DNA of 64,000 nucleotides from Pycnopodia helianthoides (Eukaryota > Echinodermata > Asteroidea > Forcipulatida > Asteriidae). The translations under genes were made by a program, and so were the position numbers. This document shows positions 58,714 to 64,000 of this stretch, piece by piece (position 1 is the first letter of the stretch; every line of letters begins with the position of its first letter). A model generated the notes under the pieces. It worked only from the letters and a program-made list of their open reading frames with translations. It was not told the origin of the DNA and searched no databases. The stretch lies in assembly GCA_032158295.1 (NCBI GenBank), contig CM063250.1:255501-319500 (forward strand). Direction: 5' to 3'.

Positions 58714-60074
58714 CTCTAGTAAACAGTTACTGAACAAGTGTTTCCTGAATTTTGTACCTACATGTATTACTAATAAGTGAGATGTGTAAAAGAGATGTGC
58801 GTCAAACTAAACATTATAAAATAACCACCCTGCATGGCTCAAATGATGCCTAACAAGTATCAATATGGAAATTGATTTATTAATTACTCCACAAGATAAT
58901 GGTTGAATTTTGACCTTCTATTGCTTTGGCTAAAAGAAGCAGAAATCAATATCGTACTTTACTGGAAATTAGGTATAACTTTTTCATTATGGTGACCTTA
59001 GCCATTCTTATGTCATCTTTCAGCAGTTATGAAAGATAAAAAAAATGGGCCAGATGAGACCTATAATTTTTCCCTCCCAGCCTCAATTTGGCTACATTGA
59101 GTTCTATTGTAGGAAAAACAAGATGGTGGCATCATTATGAAAGGTCTGCTAACCCTCCTACTGTCAGTGACTCTTGGCAACATTTTCCAGTGAGTTGACC
59201 AACCATTTGAAACCATTCGACTGCCAAGGTTGTGTACGGTGGCACAACTGTGCACAGAACTAACTGTGTACTGTGTATATGCATTCCCTCATGGTATCAT
59301 ATTGCAGGCTGGCATAGTTTATCTATCATTCAAAACCACAGTGAATGGTATTGAATAGTCAATTTATTGCTTGATATTTTATCAATTAACCCTCTATCTG
59401 TGAGGGTAGATGTGCTTGATGTGAATGATTAGGAACCTGTGTGCCCATTCGTGTTGCGGTGCTGTTTACTTCTAGGAGTTGATAGGGGTAACAATACTGC
59501 ATGGCTAGTAATTGTTAGTATTTAGAGACTGTATCAGCTGCAAGCGGCTTAAAAAAAAATGCGCATGGTGGCTGCAAATGACTGCAAGATTTGACCTATT
59601 ACCACTCCAACCACCTTTAAAGTCATGTCCTGAATTGACATTTTCCACTGTTTCCCTACATTTTAAAGTTTCATTTTTTTAATAAAAAGAGATTAATAAT
59701 GTGGGTATGTGGTGATGATTGTACAGAAATGAACGGTGTCTAATAGCCTAAGGTACACCTGACTGGGTAAATCTTCATGCAAATTTAATCCAGAGGTCGC
59801 AGGGTCAAATCCCATTCTAGTCATGTTTTCTTTCTTCATCCAGACAGTGTATAATTAATTACTCTATGTACACAATGTTTTTTAATCAAGCTTAGGATTA
59901 TGATGAATCTACATAATAAAATACTTATCGAAATGTAAACAAGTATGATACATAATTGGATTGAAATAAGAAAACTTTAGAATTATTTTTAGTCCTAAGC
60001 TACTTTTTTTTCTTCTTTTTTCTTTAACCTCAAAAAGTACCAATCACAAAAATCCTCTCCCAACATAAGATAAT
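58714..60074. other. Intergenic upstream of lectin 4
   Basis: Contains the upstream block CCCAGCCTCAATTTGG...AAGATGGTGGC (59078-59130), dispersed repeat F4 (59235-59370) and a tRNA-like fragment with B-box-like GGGTCAAATCC near 59801-59812. No gene. Confidence 0.5.
59235..59370. repeat. Dispersed repeat F4, copy 3
   Basis: ATGGTATCATATTGCAGGCT, GGCATAGTTTATCTATCATT and GAATGGTATTGAATAGTC match 13020-13190 in the same orientation. Confidence 0.7.
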
Positions 60075-60486
60075 TCACTTTAATTTGTCAAAGTGATTGA
60101 TTTGTCAAAGTGATTGAATTATCCAAGTAATTGATTTATCAATGTGATCGATTTATCAAATAAATTGATTTATCAATGTGACTGATTTATCAAATAAATC
60201 ATTTGTCAAAGTAATTGATTTGTCAAAGTGATTGATTGATCAAAGTGGTTGATTTATCAAAGTGGTTGATTTATCAAAGTGGTTGATTTATCAAAGAGGT
60301 TGATTTATCAAAGTGGTTGATTTATCAAAGTGGTTGATTTATCAAAGTGGTTGATTGATCAAAGTGGTTGATTTATCAAAGTGGTTGATTTATCAAAGTG
60401 GTTGATTTATCAAAGTGGTTGATTTATCAAAGTGGTTGATTTATCAAAGTGGTTGATTTATCAAAGTGGTTGATTTATCAAAGTAA
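60075..60486. repeat. 17-bp minisatellite, about 24 copies
   Basis: Unit TGATTTATCAAAGTGGT. The left part is diverged (AATTGATTTGTC variants), the right part nearly perfect. TGATTTAT equals a classic PBX-HOX composite site, repeated in most copies (chance or function unknown). Confidence 0.95.
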
Positions 60487-61236
60487 AGGTAAGCACATGA
60501 GCAATACAGATAACCTTAACCTTTATGGATGTTTTCTTGGAGATGTATTATTCTTATTTCATGAAATTTGCACCGATAGGTTTAACACAAGTTTATTAAA
60601 AACAAAAACAGTTGAATGAAATTACGACACAAAAACAAATTTATGTTTTACACCCCCAAAAAATTGAAACAAAATTGAAGGGACTGTGTCATGATGATCA
60701 AAGCAAACCTGTGGCTGTACATGGAATTATAAACTCTCACCCAATTACTGCATGTACATGCCTTTCCTCCGTATCATAACTACATTGTATGAAGAGCGCA
60801 CTCACGAGCTGTAACTGGTTGAGAGTAAATAATTCCATGTACAGCCAAAGGCCTGCTTTGATCATGACGGCACAGCCCCTTTTCAATTTTATTGACTGGG
60901 TAACAGTCTAATCGGTATTATTTATTTTGTTTAACTGCTGTCAGTTTGATAAATAGAGGTGAATCACTTTACCTTGGCAGTGTTTTGATTCATTTAACTA
61001 CCAATTAATTAGTTAATTTTTAAGAAGTTCCGTTTACTAAATTGCAATGATTTTCCTCTTAATTTGTCTTCAAAAACATTCAAAATATCGGGCAGTTTTT
61101 CTCAAGTTGGATGTCTGTGTAAATGAAGTTGTGTTTGCAGTAGTTGTCAAACTATGTTGTTTTTTATACATTGCTGATGTTCTTGATTTCTGTTCTCAAG
61201 TCTAAGTAGCTTTTGAGTTTTCAAATTGAGATACAC
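60487..61236. other. Intergenic 3' of lectin 5
   Basis: Includes a loose inverted pair, CTGTACATGGAATTATAAAC near 60715 and AATAATTCCATGTACAGCC near 60827, i.e. a roughly 240-bp foldback about 60660-60900 (also AAAATTGAAGGGACTGTG against AGCCCCTTTTCAATTTT). Probably another MITE. No gene. Confidence 0.55.
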
Positions 61237-61964
61237 TCACTCGTATTCATAGTTGATGCAGTTCTCCATCACGTTCTTCTTATCATTACCGACCTTGGAG
61301 ATGGTGGCATTGTTGAGTTGGCACATCTTCCCTGACAGGTTGAAGGAGCGGCAGTTGGGATCCTTAGAGCAAGCCAGGCAGCACTGTATGGGGTTTTGGA
61401 TGATGGTTTCCTTGAATGTGTGGCCAAGCAGACAGTAGAGTTGGTCTTGATGAGTAACAGCAAAGCAGCGTAGTGGTAGAATGAACCTCTGTTGCTCACA
61501 CAGGATTTTTCTACTCGTATCACAGCTGACTAATGCCCAGTTTCCAGATTTATGTTGCATGTTACAGCACCCTGTCTCCAGAAGGTTGTTTGGGATATTT
61601 TTGTAGTCGTTCTTAAAAATGTCTACAAACTGCCATTTGTCACTGGTTACGCTATTGTACTTGCAGCCAAGCCACATGTTATGTGGAGAGGTACTTAGTG
61701 GTATCAGTTCTTGCTGTAAGTTCCATATAAAGTCATTTTCGGACTTTGAGTTTGGTACGGCCAGGTCACTTCCTGCATCAAGGCATACCTGACGTGCCTC
61801 ATCCCATTTGATATGTGTATCGGTGACCATCATGTAGCAGGATTGTCCAAACTGCCTCAAACCAGAAGGACATCCATAGGAGGGAATTGCCTCATTTACA
61901 GCTTGAACGATGGATAGGCCCAACAATCCACCCACAAAATAACAGTGAAGTGTAGCAGATGCAT
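61237..61964 (-). pseudogene. C-type lectin-like/PAN gene 5, near-intact with signal-peptide frameshift
   Basis: From about 61935 to the stop at 61237 the frame is open for a CTLD (GCPSGLRQFGQSCYMMV ... DLAVPNSKSENDFIWNLQ ... MWLGCKYN ... NWALVSC ... ILCEQ) and a complete PAN-like end (CCLACSKDPNCRSFNLSG, CQLNNATIS, CINYEYE). The only in-frame start seen is GTG at 61935. The plausible ATG at 61964 (MHLLHFTVIL, like gene 4) is out of frame by one base. So there is a small indel near 61930-61950, an unseen signal-peptide exon, or an assembly error. The protein is otherwise the best match to gene 1. Confidence 0.75.
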
Positions 61965-62604
61965 AGTCTTAGTACTGAGCTGAAGCAATGTGTCCGATGA
62001 ATTCTTAAACTGTTTCAACAATTTTATTGTCATTGTAGCAAGATTCAAGAACAGAAATCTCCCCTCACATCAGTTAAGATTTATGATTCATAGCTGTAGA
62101 TTGATTTATTATTCATAGCTGTAGATTGATTTATGATTTATGGCTGTACATTATCTGAATTTGTCACGTTGTATTGACTCAAATTTCTTACAAGTGAGAT
62201 ACCTCCAAAAATGTGCAACAGTTGCGAAAATAGAGGCACCATGAAATGATGACCGTCAAGTGTCAAATTAAAATATTGATTTGCAACTTCTCCTCGAGAT
62301 CTGTTAAAATTTGGCCTCCATTTAACACAAGGCTGAACAAAAAAAATGTGTTGGCTCATGTTTATGTTTGTGTTTTTTTTTCAGGGAAAGCATTGTGGTT
62401 TCTTTTTCTATCATGGTTTTGTTTTGTTGGTGTTTTTTTTTTGCAACAGACCTTGTCATTCCAATGCCATCTTCAGTCATAATGAAGATAGAATAAAAAA
62501 CAAAATATAATTTGTCCCTTCAATATGTCGATAAATGGTCTGTTACCAGAAATGTGATACAGTGTTTGCTAAATTCAAAACGTTTGTTTGCTTGGTATTT
62601 TTAT
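61965..62604. other. Intergenic upstream of lectin 5
   Basis: AT-rich, with a short repeat of TAGCTGTAGATTGATTTAT near 62090-62130 and a GTTTTT-rich stretch near 62360-62440. No gene. Confidence 0.45.
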
Positions 62605-63500
62605 TAGGTGTTCGGGCACTCCGCCCGGAACACCTCTTGTTTTTGTTCCGTTTTTTGTTTATTTATTTTTTGTAATACTTCTTTTTCTTCTTATCCCTCA
62701 CGATTGTCCTCTAACAAAAGCACACTTCCGAAGCTCACTCAACCTTCAAACTTTAGATATAGTTAAATAATCATTAGTACATGTAGATAAAACCGCTTTA
62801 GTTACGTCATGATGACATCATCAGGTGTTGAGTTACAATAAATAAAAGTTTAATATTTGAAAAAATCATAAGTCATGAACCACACAATGGATTTCTACAA
62901 TCAATACATCATCGGAGAGGTCTTTTACAATTCAACAAATGCTACACAAAGTGTGACCCAATTTGACCTTGACTTCCGGTTCAAAACGGAAGTTGAAAAT
63001 TTCAAAAATTCAGATCTTAAGAACTGCTTATACTTTAAGCAAAATTTTTACATCAGGTTGTAGGTCTTTGAGCTTTCTCAAACCTTTGCACAAAAATAAT
63101 ACCAACTTGACCTTAACTTTTGGTTGAAACTGGACGTTAAAGCCGACGTTTGTATTAAACTGTGTAGGCTTTAATGCAAAAGCACTGTTGCTGGCTGTTC
63201 CGATCCATTGACCACAAGGTTCAAAGTCCATCTAGTCTCTATTCAAGGTTCACGCAACCAAATTTTGTTAGTCTCTAAAACAGCCGTCCATGCAAACCTT
63301 GCTAACAATCAAATGTCAGGATTTTGATGTGTGCTTTTTTAGACTTTTGCTAAAGTGGATAGCTTGTTAGGCACACTACAAAACAGTAAAAGCACCAAAC
63401 TTCACCTTAATGAAGTAGCTCACGCATTGACACAACACTGACCCCAGCGATACCCAAACACCTAGTGTTTGTTTCTACAAACACTTAAGGTATAGTTTAC
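62605..63500. repeat. Dispersed repeat F3, longer copy with terminal hairpin
   Basis: Begins with a strong hairpin, AGGTGTTCGGGC / GCCCGGAACACCT (about 62606-62636). It then shares ordered blocks with 13400-14050. Probably an old non-autonomous DNA element. Confidence 0.7.
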
Positions 63501-63729
63501 ATTTTTTATTATAATTTTTTTAATTGACCATGTCTTTTTGACAATACAAAAAGTAAACATAATTTTAAATCCAGGCCGATTCTGAACTTCTTTGCCAAAG
63601 ATTTGGTAAATTTACACAATACATTTCTTGTCTAATGATTAATTGATATGATTATCAAATGAATGTATTTTGTTTTTTAAAAAACTCCAAACATCTACAG
63701 TATTTCTTACAATAATAATAATTTGGGAG

Positions 63730-64000
63730 TCTAATTGTCCTTACTCACAGCTTAGAAGTTGAATTGCAAAGGAAATATCTACGTGCTCGAGTTGCAGGCA
63801 TGCAAGGATGACTTTGGCAGCCAGGCACAATCTACTCATATGACCACTGAGCCAGCCAGAAATAAACAATTTTGGAGTTTTTCTGGAGGGAGGCAAATCA
63901 AAGGGCCTAGAGAAAATCTCTTGTAGCACAGGAGAGAACCATAGCACAACTTTACTCATGGCCTTTACCCAGGAATGCAACCAGTGAGAGGCGAGCCCTT
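63730..64000 (-). repeat. tRNA-derived SINE, copy 2, cut by window end
   Basis: Body matches 38585-38881 (CACAGGAGAGAACCA; TTTTTCTGGAGGGAGG; CTCACAGCTTAGAAG). The head would lie beyond the right edge. Confidence 0.7.

Overview
The window looks like animal nuclear DNA: intron-rich genes with GT/AG junctions, AATAAA signals, many mini- and microsatellites and foldback DNA elements. An echinoderm, probably a sea star, is the best guess. The reasons are expanded C-type-lectin/PAN and C1q-like immune genes and a short interspersed DNA element (48141-48478, relative at 39175-39415) that resembles one I recall from sea-star genomes. The species assignment is inference.

Layout. 1-2670: no convincing gene. 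2671-3993 (+): an intact 440-codon ORF for a disordered protein of unknown function with a possible PP1-docking motif. 4000-11990: no gene; a 26-bp tandem array, a hairpin element and a nest of transposons in which three insertions have perfect 9-bp target duplications. 11995-22165 (+): AAMP, a WD40 protein, in 11 exons. 24775-25677 (-): a secreted collagen-stalk C1q-domain protein. 27854-43303 (+): a DNA2-like gene in about 15 exons, with a very long N-terminal extension carrying a PIP box and a complete RecB-type nuclease with its Fe-S cysteines, but no helicase half. 45979-61964 (-): a tandem cluster of five single-exon C-type-lectin/PAN genes. One is intact; the others carry frameshifts or stops. 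Part of the cluster is a segmental duplication with an offset of 6373 bp.

The genes do not form a pathway. AAMP and DNA2 are housekeeping-type genes; the C1q-like and lectin genes are secreted recognition proteins, with the lectins in a birth-and-death tandem array. Most remaining sequence is repeat. Several repeat families have copies in both AAMP and DNA2 introns.

Caveat: small indels interrupt homologous frames in AAMP (one base short), DNA2 exon 11 (two compensating) and four of five lectins. Residual long-read assembly error and real gene decay cannot be separated from this sequence alone. Items most worth a second look: the nuclease-only DNA2, a hammerhead-ribozyme-like motif at 53396-53466 (-), a 12-copy array of tRNA T-arm/B-box-like units at 44950-45330, the nested 9-bp-TSD elements at 8463-10033, and the decaying lectin cluster.
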